From the NCBI RefSeq assembly GCF_042477335.2, contig NC_091262.1, positions 71,596,001 through 71,660,000 on the forward strand: DNA of 64,000 bases, read 5' to 3'. The notes beneath the pieces were generated by a model, which was not told the DNA's origin, ran no database searches, and saw only the letters and a program-made list of their open reading frames with translations. Position 1 is the first letter of the stretch. Every line of letters begins with the position of its first letter. Below, one piece after another: positions 48,118 to 60,399 of this stretch. Both the position numbers and the translations under genes were made by a program. This DNA comes from Ovis canadensis (lineage: Eukaryota > Chordata > Mammalia > Artiodactyla > Bovidae).

Positions 48118-49194
48118 TAAGTAAATGTTTGATAGTTTTCCATTCTTTCAAGATCATCTTGTATAAAAAGTAAGAAGGTAATCACCTTAAAGGTAGGTAA
48201 TTATTGCATCCACTGGGGCTGAGAAGGGCAGCCCTCATTTAGAAATGAGAAGGGCAAGTATGAGGCTTTTATAATGTTGACAATGTTTCTTGACCTAGAT
48301 GATGATTATACGTGTGTTTGCCTATATAACAGTTCATTAAGCTGCACATTTATGATTTACATACTTTTCTGTATGTGCATTTTTTCACAATATAAATGGC
48401 CTTAACATGGGAGAAAATAATTGTAGTTTATGTGTTTTGTATGTTATCTTCTTAAAGACTACAAAATGTTAGAATGGCCCTCTAGACCTTCAGCAAATTT
48501 GATTTATTAGAATCAGTTTCATCAAGTGTAAAGAGGTAGAATGGCTAATATTTTTGAAAACAGGTAGATAATAAGTAGCATAGCAGCCTGTGGTTAGATA
48601 TCTACATAGGGGATAGCAGAGAAAATCTTTGATCGTCCAGAGAATGAGGAGTGGAATCTATTGCGTATAATAGGATTCAGTAAATGTTTCTTAAATTAAC
48701 CCAGGACTCAGTCATTAAATGTGGCTCTTTTCAGAAGCCGTTCCTTCATTAATATTTTATTGAGAATAACGGTTATAGTTCTTCATAATTAACATAGGAA
48801 AAAGGATTCTCTTTATCAAAGTGAGCCAAATGACATAGGCTTATTTTCAAAATTTTTGGCTGATGAGTAATTTAGAGATAAAGACATTAAAGCATTACTT
48901 AAGTATCCTTGCTACTTTTCTAAGTGAAATTATATTTCTGGGAGCAGTTACACGAAGTTTATATATATATATGTATACACACACACACACACACACTCTT
49001 CTAGGTAGACTGGATAAACCTTTAATTTTTGTATTTTCCTTAAAAATTCTTTTTATAGAAACAGTTTTTGAAAGTCATGTTTTTATTAGAAATTCAAGAA
49101 TTCTTTCTTTCCTGGTTGTGTGATTGGCTATTTTTACCGTAGAAAATATTTATATTTTGGCTGTCCTTTTCCCAATCTTCTATTTCCTTTAAAA
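48118..49194. other. No gene; short L1M tail and a dinucleotide repeat
   Basis: About 48290-48410 resembles an L1M 3' end on the + strand. A compound (TA)n(CA)n microsatellite lies at 48961-48997. Confidence 0.5.
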
Positions 49195-49640
49195 ATTTTT
49201 TAAAGTTTGTTTGTGTATTTATTCATCTGCATGAGGTCTTTGTAACTTCCCTGGTGGCTCAGCTGGTAAAGCATCTGCCTGCAATGCAAGAGATCCGGAT
49301 TTGATCCCTGGGTTGGGAAGTTTCCCTGGAGAAGGGGATGGCAACCCACTCCAATATTCTTGCCTGGAGAATTCCATGGACATAGGAACCTGGTGGTCTT
49401 TAGTCCATGGGATCACAAAGAGCTGGACACAACTGAGTGACTAACAATCACAGTCACATCGGTCTTAGTTGTGGCTTGAGGGATCTTTGTTGCTGTGTAG
49501 GGTATCCTTTTAGCTGCAACATTCAGGATCTTTAGTTGCAGCATGTGGGATGTAGTTTCCTGACCAGGGATTGAACCTGGGCTGCCCGCCTTGGGAGCAT
49601 GAAGTCTTAGCCACTGGACCACCAAGGAAGTAGTTGTTCT
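49195..49640 (-). repeat. CHR-type SINE, antisense, split by Bov-tA
   Basis: GTATTTATTCATCTGCATGAGG...CTT before the nested SINE, and TTAGTTGTGGCTTGAGGGATC...ACCACCAAGGAAG after it. Confidence 0.75.
49246..49452 (+). repeat. Bov-tA SINE nested in CHR SINE
   Basis: CTTCCCTGGTGGCTCAGCTGG through ACACAACTGAGTGACTAAC. Confidence 0.88.
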
Positions 49641-50476
49641 GTTTAAAGTCTCAGTCCTTGGTCCTCTACTATTCTCTATGCATGTTATTCCATTTACGGA
49701 GCTACTGTTGTCCCTTTACATCAACCATTACTTTTATGATGATAATTTCCAGGCTTTATGTTCTATTCAAACTCCAGTCTAATTTTGGTAGGTTCCTTTA
49801 AGATGTTTGAATGTTTCAACCATTACTTAAAGCTAAACATCTTCTGACAGAATTCTTAGAACCTATGACTAACTTCTCTTAAACTCACAGTTTCTACCAG
49901 TAGTTAGTGCTACTGTATTTTAAGGGGGAAATTAGTGTTATTTGACTGTGAAATCTATTATCCCATTGATCGGCTGTGAAGTCTACTATCCCATTTATCA
50001 TCAGGTTTGTTTTGCCTTACCTGGCTAAATGGTTATCTCCACTGAAGTTTCACACACATTGGAATAATAATAATAATGACACTTCACATAATTAAGTGCT
50101 TGGTTACAAAAAAATACATTTTTATTGTCTTTTATATTTACCTATGTAATTGCCTTTTCAATGTTCTTTTGGATTTGAGTCCTTTCATTTCCTTCTCAAG
50201 GACTCTCTTTAATATTTCTTTTAGGGATGTCTGCTAGTAATAAATTCTCTAGGTTTTTATTTATCTGTGAGTGCCTTAATTTTACCTTCATTTTGAAGAT
50301 ACCTCTTCTGGATGTAGAGTTCTTGATTGACAGTTGTTTTTTTTTTTTTCTTTCAGCACTTTGAATATATCATCCTACTGTTTCTGATATCCATGGTTTC
50401 TGATGAAAAATCAGCTGTTAACCTTGCTGAGTTTCAAATGTAAGAGACAAGTGGCTTCTCTCTTGCTACTTTCTTT

Positions 50477-50564
50477 TTTTGGGGGGGGGATTTTATTTAT
50501 TTACTTTTTAAAATTTAAATGTATTTATTCTAATTGAAGGCTAATTACCAATACAGTATACTAA
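50477..50564. mobile_element. Tiny L1 insertion with internal inversion
   Basis: Flanked by the 13-bp TSD TGCTACTTTCTTT (50464-50476 and 50565-50577). The left part is an antisense L1 3' end (TTATTCTAATTGAAGGCTAATTAC) and the right part is sense L1 (CCAATACAGTATACTAATG), the same bases seen at 46545-46565 in the large L1. This is a twin-priming product of about 88 bp. Confidence 0.8.
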
Positions 50565-51476
50565 TGCTACTTTCTTTATTTTTGGTGTTTAACAGCTCGA
50601 TTGTGATGTCCCTAGGTGTGGATCTTTTTGAATTTATTCCACTAGCAACTCGTTGAACTTCTTGAATATGTAGATTAATACTTTGCATCCTATATGGGAA
50701 GTTTTCAGACATTATTTCTTTTATATTTTTGTACCTTTCTCTCCTCTTCTTTTTTGGACTTCCATTATGCATATGTTGATATGCTTAATGATGTCTCTGA
50801 GGCTCTGTTCACTTAAAAAAAAATTTTTTTTGGTTGCTCAGACTGGACACTCAATTAACCTGTCTGCAAGCTCACTGATGTCTTTCTTCTGTCTGCTTGA
50901 ACCTTCTGTTTAAGATCATCTACTGAATTTTTCATTTCAGTTGTCATTTTCAGCTCTAAATTTCTCTTTGGTTCTTAAATTTAAAAAATCTTTTTATTGC
51001 TATTTTCTAAATAGTGAGACATAGCTCTTGTACTTTCCTTTATCCTTTAGATATGGGTTCCTTTAGTTCTTTGAACATATTTAAAATAGCTGATTTGTCT
51101 TTCTCCAATAAGGAAGCCTCTCTTACTTTCTTTTTTTCTGGCTTTCTCATAGCCAGTTTCTCTTGGTTGCTTTTCTCCCTGTGTGTGTGTGTTGTGCTTT
51201 CTTAGATCACAATTTTTGTTGAAAACTGGACATTTAATTTAATATAATGTGGTAAGTCTGGAAACCAGATGTTTTGTCCTTCACTAGGATTCATTGTTTT
51301 CATTTTAATAGTTTGCTTGTTTAGTGAGTTTTTAAAAAATTAATTATATAAAGTCTATTTTTTCTTGTGTGTGGCCACAGAAGTCTGTGCTTGATTAGCT
51401 TAGTGGTCAGCTAATTATTGGATGGAGATTTTCTTAACTGTCTAGAAAAAATAAGTCTTTTGTCTTTGCAGAGAAT

Positions 51477-51525
51477 CTGTGTGTGTGTGTCTGTGTGTGT
51501 GTCTGTGTGTGTGTCTGTGTGTGTG
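51477..51525. repeat. (GTGTGTGTCT)n minisatellite
   Basis: About four to five 10-bp units of alternating GT and CT. Confidence 0.9.
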
Positions 51526-52674
51526 TTGAGGGTATGTATACAGCTCTCAGCTGAGCAGCAGACAACTCTGTCTTGGCCTTCACTTCCTATAGAATGTCTT
51601 AAGATCAGCCAGAGGTGAGAGCTTAGGGCCTCCTTTTTTTTTTCTCTTGAGAATGTGTATACCTCAGGCATGTGCACAGTCCAATGTGTGTGAACGGACT
51701 TCTAGGTTACTAGGAATATGTTGGAGCTTTTCAAAGCCCCTGCAATATCCTATTCTTCATCTTTTCCTTTTAAGCTTTTTGGTTAGTTTACTGTTTGTCC
51801 CAACTGTTATCCACTTGCTCAGATAGCTGTGATGCCTGCAATTTTTTTTGACCAATGCCTCAGGAAAAGCCTTTGCAAATTTGTACATGGGCAAGCTCCC
51901 CATCAGGTCAAATACAGACAGTCTTGTAAGTCGTGTCTTGTAGGAAATCATCTGAGAGATCAAATAATGATAATCCACTGAGAACAAAACTTTGAAGGAG
52001 CCCCAGCCTGGTTCTGTCACATTCAGTTGCTGCCAGCTGCTAATTTTCACTGCAAATATAGTCTGTTAGTTTTTAAGGCCGCTTCAGAGAACGAGAGTAG
52101 GGGATGGGACCAGGGCAAATTAAAATGCTACAAAGCTCTCTGACCTTATTGAGGGTTTTTTTTTTTTTTCAGTTAATGTTGTTTGGGTGGCTGCAAGGCT
52201 TTAGTTAATGTCCAGAGTTTAGAAAAAGTTGATCCTGGTAATTTTTGCCAGTTTTCTCTTGCTTTTATGGAGAAGAATTTTCAGCAGTCCTTACTCTCCC
52301 CTTTCATTGCTATCTCAGTAACTGTTAGGAGCTTAGCTTCTTTGTTTTACATAACATGGGTATATAGAAGCATAAAATAGAATTTTTTTTTTTTTGCCAC
52401 AAGAATCTTGTGATGTGACCCTATCTACAGGATCAGGGTAGGCCAGTCAGATGGGATGTTGTTCTGGGCACAGGACTGAATGTAACCAGAAGGGTTATAA
52501 GTAAAGGCAACTTGAGGTAAGGCTTCCAGGGTAGAGGAGCAGCAACATTATTGGGAAGATCCAAAGCTGGAACCTGGGTGATAATATTGCACATAAATTT
52601 GAAAGGGCACATAAAATTTGCACATAAACTTGAAATGTGGGTAGAAATAGAATAATGTATAATTTTTTTGTTTG

Positions 52675-52882
52675 TTTTGGTCTCTAAGTTGTGTCATACT
52701 CTTTAGTGACTACATGGACTGTAGCCCACCAGGCTCTTCTGTCCATGGGATTTCCCAGGCAAGAATACTGGAATGGGTTTCCATTTCCTTCTCCAGGGGA
52801 TCTTTCCCATCCAGGGATCAAACCTGCACCTCCTTCATTGGCAGGCAGATTTTTTTACCATTGAGCCACCAGGGAAACCCAT
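52675..52882 (-). repeat. Bov-tA SINE, antisense
   Basis: Antisense body and head (GATCAAACCTGCACCTCC...GAGCCACCAGGGAAACCC). Confidence 0.9.
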
Positions 52883-53727
52883 AGAGTAACTAGTAGAGCC
52901 AAATCATGGAAGCAGGTCCAAGTGATTAGATTCAAGATTGAGATTATAAGTAGCAGACTGGATCAGAGCTCTATGCATTTAATATCCATTGCTGAGCACT
53001 TTATACATTTGTTTCCTTGATTCTTCACATCTGAGATTTTGAGATCGTCATCACTAACCCCATTTTATACAGATAAGATATTTAGCATTTTAGCTGGATC
53101 TTTTTGTTTCTATGGAATCAAAATTTACCACATGTAGTAGAGGGTTTATTGTGAGGGCCACCCAAACATTAACTGGAGTCTTTCTTTGCAATAAAGATTT
53201 GGTTAAATTGGTCAAATCTCGTTTATACAGCTTTTCTTTGATATCACTAGTTCCTCTGACATATTTTATCATGTTTCTCTTGATCTCTACTCCTGCATCT
53301 CTGATATTACCTTGATTTTACCTCATATCACCTTGGGCACAAAGTCCAGACTCTTCTTTCCACAAAATACCACACTTGTACCAAGACTTATCATTTAGAT
53401 AACTTTATTGAACATGTAAAAGAGATCAGAGAAGAGTCATGTCAAACACTGGAATAACTTCTGTCATTTTCTTGTCTCTATCTTTTTCTTCTCTTTCCCC
53501 TCTATTTATCAGGATAATTCTCTTTATCCTTGACAAAATGGGTCACTCTGTATCTAAATTTATAGGACCTTCTTTCCCCAAACACTTGTGGGGAATTTAC
53601 CAGAGCTATATAAATTACCTCCCAAGAGGAACTCTAGCTCCAGGTTTTGAAATAAAATATAATGACGTATTATGCCCTAATATATTAACAATAGTATAGT
53701 GGGTTTTTTTTAATTAACTATATGAAT
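52883..53727. other. No gene; possible MIR fragment
   Basis: About 52985-53095 resembles antisense MIR (TTGATTCTTCACATCTGAG...CCCCATTTTATACAGATAAG). Otherwise no recognisable feature. Confidence 0.4.
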
Positions 53728-54085
53728 TGTGGTGCTGGACAAGACTCTTGAGAGTCCCTTGGACTGCAAGGAGATCAAACCAGTCAATCCTAAAGGAAAT
53801 CTACTCTGAATATTCATTGGAAGGGCTGATGCTGAAGCTGAAGCTCCAATAATTTGGTGACCTGATGTGAAGAGCCAACTCATTGGAAAAAAACCCTGAT
53901 GCTGGGAAAGATTGAAGGCAAGAGGAGAAGGGGATGATAGAGGATGAAATGGTTGGATGACTTCACTGATTCAATGGACATGAGTTTGAGCAAATTCCGG
54001 AAGATGGTGAAAGACAGGGAAGCCTGGCATGCTGTAGTCCATGGGGTCACAAAATGTCAGACACGAATTAGCGACTAGTGTATAT
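53728..54085 (+). mobile_element. BovB 3' fragment
   Basis: TTGTGGTGCTGGACAAGACTC through GACACGAATTAGCGAC, followed by a short AGTGACTAGTGTATAT duplication. Diverged, no open frame. Confidence 0.85.
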
Positions 54086-54159
54086 TAGTGACTAGTGTAT
54101 ATGTTATTACGTAGTGTAATTTAATATTTACACATTTACATATTTGAAGATGTCCAAGA

Positions 54160-55888
54160 TGATTATACAGTGGAAGTGATGAGTAGATTCAAGGGATTAT
54201 ATCTGATAGAATGCCTGAAGAACCATAGATATACATATACTATTGTAGAGGAGGTGATCATCAAAACCATCCCCAAGAAAAGAAATGCAAAAAGACAAAA
54301 TGGTTGTCTGAGGAGGCCTGACAAATAGCTGAGGAAAGAGGAGAAGTGAAAGGCAAAGAAGAAAACCATAACTTTGACTATACGGACCTTTGTTGGCAAA
54401 GCAATGTCTCTGCTTTTAATATGCTGTCTAGGTTGGTCATAGCTTTTCTTCCAAGGAGCAAGCTTCTTTTAATTTCATGTCTGCAGTCACCATCCGCAGT
54501 GATTTTGGAGCCAAAAAACATTAAGTCTGTCACTGTTTCCATTGTTTCCCCATCTATTTGCCATGAAGTGATGGGACCGGATGCCATGATCTTAGCTTTT
54601 TAAATGCTGAGTTTTAAGCCAGCTTTTTTCACTCTCCTATTTCACCTTCATCAAGAGGTTCTTTAGTTCCTCTTTGCTTTCTGCCATAAGGGTGGTGTCA
54701 TCTCCATATCTGAGGTTATTGATATTTCTCCCAGAAATCTTGATTCTGGCTTTTGCTTCAAGCAGCCCAGCATTTTGCATGATGTATACTGCATATAAGT
54801 TAAATAAGCAGAGTGACTGTAACAGCTTTGACATACTTCTTTCCCAGTTTGGAACCAGTCTGTTGTTCCATGTAAGGTTCTAACTGTTACTTCTTGACTT
54901 GCATACAGGTTTCTTAGGAGGCAGGTAAGGTGGTCTGCTATTCTTTAAAAATCTCTAAAATTTTTTCATAGTCTGTTGTGATCCACACAATCAAAGGCTT
55001 AAGTGTAGTCAATGAAGCAGTAGTAGATGTTTTTCTGGAATTCTTCCGCTTTTTCTATGATCCAAGGGATGTTGGCAATTTAATCTCTGGTTCCTCTGCC
55101 TTTTCTAAATCTGTCTTGAACATCTGGAAGTTCTTGGTTCACATACTTTTAAAGCCTAGCATGGAGAATTTTTAGCATTACTTTGCTAGCATGTGAATTG
55201 AGTAAAATTGTGCAGTAGTTTGAGCATTCTATGGCACTATCTGTTTTTGGGATTGGAATAAAAACCAATATTTTCCAGTTCTGTGGCCACTGCTGAGTTT
55301 TCCAAATTTGCTGGCATATTGAGTGAAGCACTTCCACAGCATCACCTTTTAGGTTTGGAAAATAACTCAGCTGGAATTCCATCACCTCCACTAGCTTTGT
55401 TTGACCTGATGCCTTCTAAGGCCCATTTGACTTCACACTCCAAGATGTCTGGCTCTAGGTGAGTGATGACACCATCGTGGTTATCTAGGTCATTAAGATC
55501 TTTTTTTTGTATAGTTCTTCTGTGTATTCTTGCCACCTCTTCTTAATATCTTCTGCTTCTGTTAGGTACATATGTTTCTGTCCTCAGTGTGCCCATCTTT
55601 GCATGAAATGTTCCCTTGGTATCTCTAATTTTCTTGACGAGATCACTAGTCTTTCCCATTCTATTGTTTTCCTCTGTTCCTCAGCACTGTTCACTTAGGA
55701 AAGTTTTCTTATCTCTCCTTGCTATTCTTTGGAACTTTGCATTCAGATAGGTATATCTTTATACCTATACTCAATGGACAAGAGTTTGAGCAAGCTCCAG
55801 GATATGGTGATGGACAGGGAAGCCTGGGATTCTGCAGTCCATGTGGTTGTAAAGAGTTGGACATGACTAAGTGACTGAACAACAATAA
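54160..55888 (+). mobile_element. BovB LINE with a 1.4-kb internal inversion
   Basis: Three blocks: 54160-54360 is sense BovB (endonuclease/RT linker, GATTATACAGTGGAAGTGATG...GCAAAG); 54364-55760 is antisense and covers the next part of the element, including RT with YGDD in place of YADD (within 54637-54834); 55771-55888 is again sense and is the 3' tail (ACTCAATGGACAAGAGTTTG...GACTGAAC). The left block stops within a few bases of where the inverted block begins in element coordinates. Roughly 0.35 kb of element is missing at the right junction. Confidence 0.85.
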
Positions 55889-55912
55889 ACTGTTACATTA
55901 AATAAAGCAAAT

Positions 55913-55914
<2 letters not shown>

Positions 55915-55947
<33 letters not shown>
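55915..55947. repeat. (TG)n microsatellite
   Basis: About 16 uninterrupted TG units just after the BovB. Confidence 0.95.
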
Positions 55948-55949
<2 letters not shown>

Positions 55950-56354
55950 GAAACAGGAACCTTAGTAAAGCAGTTATCTTTAACAGTTATCTTGGAAAAG
56001 CTGAATTAGTAGCCCTCAGAATGGAAACCATTCTGACGGGCTGAAATAGAACTTGGAGTGAGAAGGTCCTTCATAGTCCTTGGCAGTTTTAGGAACATTA
56101 GAGCCAAATTCTGTGAATAGCTGTGTGGTTGTCTATCACTGATGTAAGTCAGGTAACCCTCCTTTCCTATTTAGGTTTCTTTTCTGTTTTTTATTTTTAA
56201 GTGGCTGATTCTTCTACTTTCTTATTTACATTTCTGTGGGGGAGATCTTTTGCTGAGTAACTTCTTGCATTCTTTCAGCGGAGGCTATTTGGGGTCAGTT
56301 TACTGGAGAAGAAACTGTGAGGGTATTAGGCACAATGGTTGACAGCTTAAAAAC
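55948..56354. other. No feature seen
   Basis: Unique sequence. Confidence 0.4.
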
Positions 56355-56450
56355 TTAGAGAAATTTAGTATGCCCAAGGTCAAACAGTGGCAGAATCTGG
56401 ATTTGAATGACAATTTATCTCAAAGTTTATATTCTTTATACGGTTCTTGT
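56355..56450 (-). repeat. MIR SINE fragment
   Basis: CCCAAGGTCAAACAGTGGCAGA...GGATTTGAATG matches the MIR core as remembered. Orientation is uncertain. Confidence 0.55.
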
Positions 56451-56910
56451 GGGCAAGACTTTGTTTTAGGCTTGATATGGCTATGTAAATGACCCCTGTT
56501 CACAAAGAGCTGACAGTAAGTAGATAAATGTGGTATAAGTTAGCAGATAAGTGCCATATGAATGGTACAGGCAGAGCATCCTGGGAGTCAGATGAAGGAA
56601 AAATTACTCTGAATAAATGCTGAGGATTTATGGCTGAAGTAGCAATTGAGCAGAAGAAAGGTAGATTTTTATAGGAAAGAATGTAGAGAAATGAATTCCA
56701 GGCAAAGGAAATGACATAAGTAGAGACTTAATGATGAGGAAGTTAAAAGGATAAGTTTGACTATAGGAGAGGGTACTGGAATCGATGGTACATCCTACTT
56801 TAGGATGATTAATATGGCATAGATTAGAATGGAGTGAGATTAATGCTAGGGGAACTACTCAGGGAGGAGTTTTAGTAATTCAGATGTGAGATCAAGAAGA
56901 GATAAATTAG
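56451..56910 (+). mobile_element. L2 LINE fragment
   Basis: The order GACAGTAAGTAGATAAATGTGG..., GGAGTCAGATGAAGGAAAAAT and AGGAGTTTTAGTAATTCAGATG fits the L2 3' region from memory. Related L2-like sequence may resume after the BovB at 58373-58960. Confidence 0.5.
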
Positions 56911-56984
56911 TGTTATAGCAAAAAGTGTGGGAAGAAAGAATTGAGTTCAAGGACAGGTCTGAAAGAGAAATGTTAAAATTTGAA

Positions 56985-57380
56985 ACCTATATTAGTTTAC
57001 TACTGCTATCAGTTCTCAGTGGCTTAAACAACAGGAATTTATTTCTTATAGTTCTAGAGGCTGGTAAGTCTATGATTAAGGTGCTGGCAGATTCATTTCC
57101 TCGGTGAGGGCTCCCTTCTTTGGCTGCCTTCTCACCATGTCCTTACATGGGGAAGAGGAAGGGAGTGTGAGAGCAAGACCAAGAGTGAGAGAGAGTATGA
57201 GCTCTGGTCTCTCTTCTTGTTCCTATAAGGACACTAATAATGCCATTATGTGAGCCTCAGCCTCGTGGTTTCATTTAATCCCAATTACTTCCCAAAGGCC
57301 CCACTTCCCAATACCATTATATAAAAGTTAGGGTTTTCACATATGCATTTAAGGAGGGAGGGGGACACAACACAGTCGCA
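56985..57380 (+). repeat. Old mammalian LTR-like repeat (MaLR type, family uncertain)
   Basis: CAGTGGCTTAAACAACAGG, then TTCTAGAGGCTGGTAAGTC, then CCTTACATGGGG..., and the end AGTTAGGGTTTTCACATATG...GGGGACACAA. A common dispersed mammalian repeat. Confidence 0.55.
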
Positions 57381-57414
57381 GCAAAGCTTGATTAGATTAT
57401 GTGGATGAGAGAAT

Positions 57415-58357
57415 CAGTTCAGTTCAGTTCAGTTCAGTTGCTCAGTCATGTCTGACTCTTTGCGACCCCATGAGTCATAGCATGCCAGGCCTCGCTGTCC
57501 ATCACCAGCTCCCAGAGTTCACTCAGATTCATGTCCATTGAGTCGGTGATGCCATCCAGCCATCTCATCCTCTGTTGTCCCCTTCTCCTCCTGCCCCCAA
57601 TCCCTCCCAGCATCAGAGTCTTTTCCAATGAGTCAACTCTTCGCATCAGGTGGCCAAAGTATTGGAGTTTCAGCTTTAGCATCAGTCCTTCCAGTGAACA
57701 CCCAGGACTGATCTCCTTCAGAATGGACTGGTTGGATCTCCTTGCAGTCCAAGGGACTCTCAAGAGTCTTCTCCAACACCACAGTTCAAAAGCATCAATT
57801 CTTCGGTGCTCAGCTTTCTTCACAGTCCAACTCTCACATCCATACATGACCACTGGAAAAACCATAGTCTTGACTAGCTGGACCTTTGTTGGCAAAGTAA
57901 CATCTCTGCTTTTGAATATGCTGTCTAGGTTGGTCATAACTTTCCTTCCAAGGAGTAAGTGTCTTTTAATTTCATGGCTGCAATCACCATTTGCAGTGAT
58001 TTTGGAGCCCCCCAAAATAAAGTCTGACACTGTTTCCACTGTTTCCCCATCTATTTGCTATGAAGTGATGGGACCAGATGCCATGATCTTTGTTTTCTGA
58101 ATGTTGAACTTTAAGCCAACTTTTTCATTCTCCTCTTTCACTTTCATCAAGAAGCTCTTTAGTTCCTCTTCACTTTCTGCCATAAGGGTAGTGTCATCTG
58201 CATATCTGAGGTTATTGATATTTCTCCCAGCAATCTTGATTCCAGCCTGTGCTTCTTCCAGCCCAGCATTTCTCATTATGTACTCTGCATATAAGTTAAA
58301 TAAGCAGGGTGACAATATACAGCCTTGACGTACTCCTTTCCCTATTTGGAGCCAGTT
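57415..58357 (-). mobile_element. BovB LINE 3' part, antisense, with perfect 15-bp TSD
   Basis: TSD TGTGGATGAGAGAAT at 57400-57414 and 58358-58372. Starts with (AGTTC)n. The coding strand carries LRYADDTTLMAESEEELKS at about 58160-58220 and, after a frame break, a nearly intact C-terminal domain (197 codons, 57446-58039). One of the least decayed BovB copies in the window. Confidence 0.95.
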
Positions 58358-58372
58358 TGTGGATGAGAGAAT

Positions 58373-59017
58373 ACTGAAGAGTAAAAACTACTGAGATTTC
58401 AAGTCTGGATAACAGTGAGACTAATGACCTCAGAAAGAGGTGTTGATTGGTGTAGGAAAATAATGCATGATTGATGTATATTGAGTTTAAGGTATTAATT
58501 GTACAGTCAAAATACTATGTATCAAACAGTTAAAAATAAGAGCTTGAATCTTGGTAGACGAGTTGGGACACAAAATTTAAAGAGTTGAGAATCTTCAACA
58601 TGTAAGTTGTAGCTGAAGCATGGGAATAGATAGTATATCTAAAGAAGAACGATTTAGAGGGAAGATGAGAATTCCAAGGCTGGAGCTTTGAGAAACAACT
58701 CATATTTTGGGGAAGTGATTCAGAAGATGAAAGAAGGGTCAAATGAAATAGACAGATACTACTCATTCAAGATGGTAACATGTACATGCATTCGGCCTAA
58801 ACTCATAGTAATGATAGATAGGACATGGCTGCATTCAAAACAAGATAAAACTCAATTTGTATTGGCAAGTGAGTAGAAATGTAAATTTGTGAGTAGGGTT
58901 GATGTTAGAAACATGCTATACTCCAGGCTGGAAGTAAGTAATGGTATTTTGAATTCAGCTCCTATAGGGTAGTGGGGGTTAAAATGTTCCCTGTAGGACA
59001 GGAACTAGAACCACACA
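58373..59017. other. No gene; possible L2 continuation
   Basis: Weak similarity to L2 internal sequence (ATGTAAGTTGTAGCTGAAGC; GGCTGGAGCTTTGAGAAAC). Not certain. Confidence 0.35.
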
Positions 59018-59490
59018 GCATACTAAAAAGCAGAGACATCACTTTGCCGACAAACATCCGTATAGTCAAAGCTGTGGTTTCTCCAGTAGTCATGCACGGG
59101 TGTGAGAGTTGGACCTTAAAGAAAGCTAGGCATTGATGAATGATGCTTGGATGCTTGTTGTCCAAGAGTCCCCTGGACAGTAAGGAGATCAAACCACTCA
59201 ATTTTAAAGGAAATCAATCCTGAATATTCATTGGAAGGACTGATGCTAAAGCTGAAGCTCCAATAATTTGGCCACCTGATGCGAAGAGCTGACTCACTGG
59301 AAAAGACCCTGATGCTGGGAAAGATTGAGGGCGGAGGAGAGGGGGATGACAGAGGATGAGACGGTTGGATGGCATCACTGATTCAATGGACATGAGTTTG
59401 AGCAAACTTTGAGAGACAGTGCAGGACAAGGAAACCTGTGTGCTGCAGTCCATGGGGTCATAAAGAGTTGGACACGACTGAGTGAACAAC
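59018..59490 (+). mobile_element. BovB 3' fragment
   Basis: TACTAAAAAGCAGAGACATCAC through GTTGGACACGACTGAGTG, with a deletion in the [11 protein letters not shown] region (reads GGATGCTTGTTGTCCAAGAG). Confidence 0.88.
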
Positions 59491-59617
59491 AACATACACC
59501 ATATGGAGCTATCCTATCTAAAATTTGCCCTATCCAAAATTCCAACTTTTTTCAACATTTCCTATCTCTTTACCCTGGTTTAGTATTTTTTTCTATCATG
59601 TAATTATCAGTACCTAA

Positions 59618-60368
59618 TAAGAATGAAGAGGAACTAAAAAGCCTCTTGATGAAAGTGAAAGTGGAGAGTGAAAAAGTTGGCTTAAAGCTCAACATTCAGA
59701 AAACGAAGATCGTGGTCCCATCACTTCATGGGAAATAAATGGGGAAACAGTGGAAACAGTGTCAGACTTTATTTTTTTGGGCTCCAAAATCACTGCAGAT
59801 GGTGATTGCAGCCATAACATTAAAAGATGCTTACTCCTTGGAAGAAAAGTTATGACCAACCTAGACAGCATATTCAAAAGCAGAGACATTACTTTGCCAA
59901 CAAAGGTCCATCTAGTCAAGGCTATGGTTTTTCCAGTGGTCATGTATGAATGTGAGAGTTGGACTGTGAAGAAGGCTGAGCACCAAAGAATTGATGCTTT
60001 TGAACTGTGGTGTTGGAGAAGACTCTTGAGAGTCCCTTGGACTGCAAGGAGATCCAACCAGTCCATTCTGAAGGAGATCAGCCCTGGGATTTCTTTGGAG
60101 GGAATGATGCTGAAGTTGAAGCTCCAGTAAGTTGGCCACCTGATGTGAAGAGTTGACTCATTGGAAAAGACTCTGATGCTGGGAGGGATTGGGGGCAGGA
60201 GGAGAAGGGGATGACAGAGGATGAGATGGCTGGATGGCATCACTGACTCGATGGACATGAGTCTGATTGAACTTCGGGAGTTGGTGATGGGCATGGAGGC
60301 CTGGCAAGCTGCGATTCATGGGGTCACAAAGAGTCAGACATGACTGTGCGACTGAACTGAACTGAATA
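59618..60368 (+). mobile_element. BovB LINE 3' part, well preserved
   Basis: Begins AATGAAGAGGAACTAAAAAGCC and ends GACTGAACTGAACTGAAT. The coding frame is open for 126 codons (59750-60130) before TAA. No clear TSD was found. Confidence 0.92.
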
Positions 60369-60399
60369 TACCATTTATTTTGCTTATTTAATTTTGGGG

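Larger units (their letters stand above)
50150..52370 (-). mobile_element. Old L1M LINE, ORF1 and 5' region, antisense
   Basis: Antisense of degenerate L1 ORF1/ORF2-start sequence (CTTTGAATATATCATCCTACTG; TCAGCTGTTAACCTTGCTGAG; CTTCCATTATGCATATGTTG). Farther right it passes into a region I place as the L1 5' part with less confidence. Contains a GTGTGTGTCT repeat (51477-51525) and T-runs. An antisense open stretch of 97 codons at 51757-52050 falls here and is not called as a gene. Confidence 0.6.

Noticed and set aside
51757-52050. A 97-codon antisense frame as a novel gene
   Set aside because: It falls in sequence I place within an old L1, has no recognised domain and no promoter or splice evidence. 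A protein search would decide.
57446-58039. The 197-codon frame as a host gene
   Set aside because: It is the C-terminal domain of a BovB with TSD and (AGTTC)n tail; equivalent frames occur at 7809-8390 and 59750-60130.
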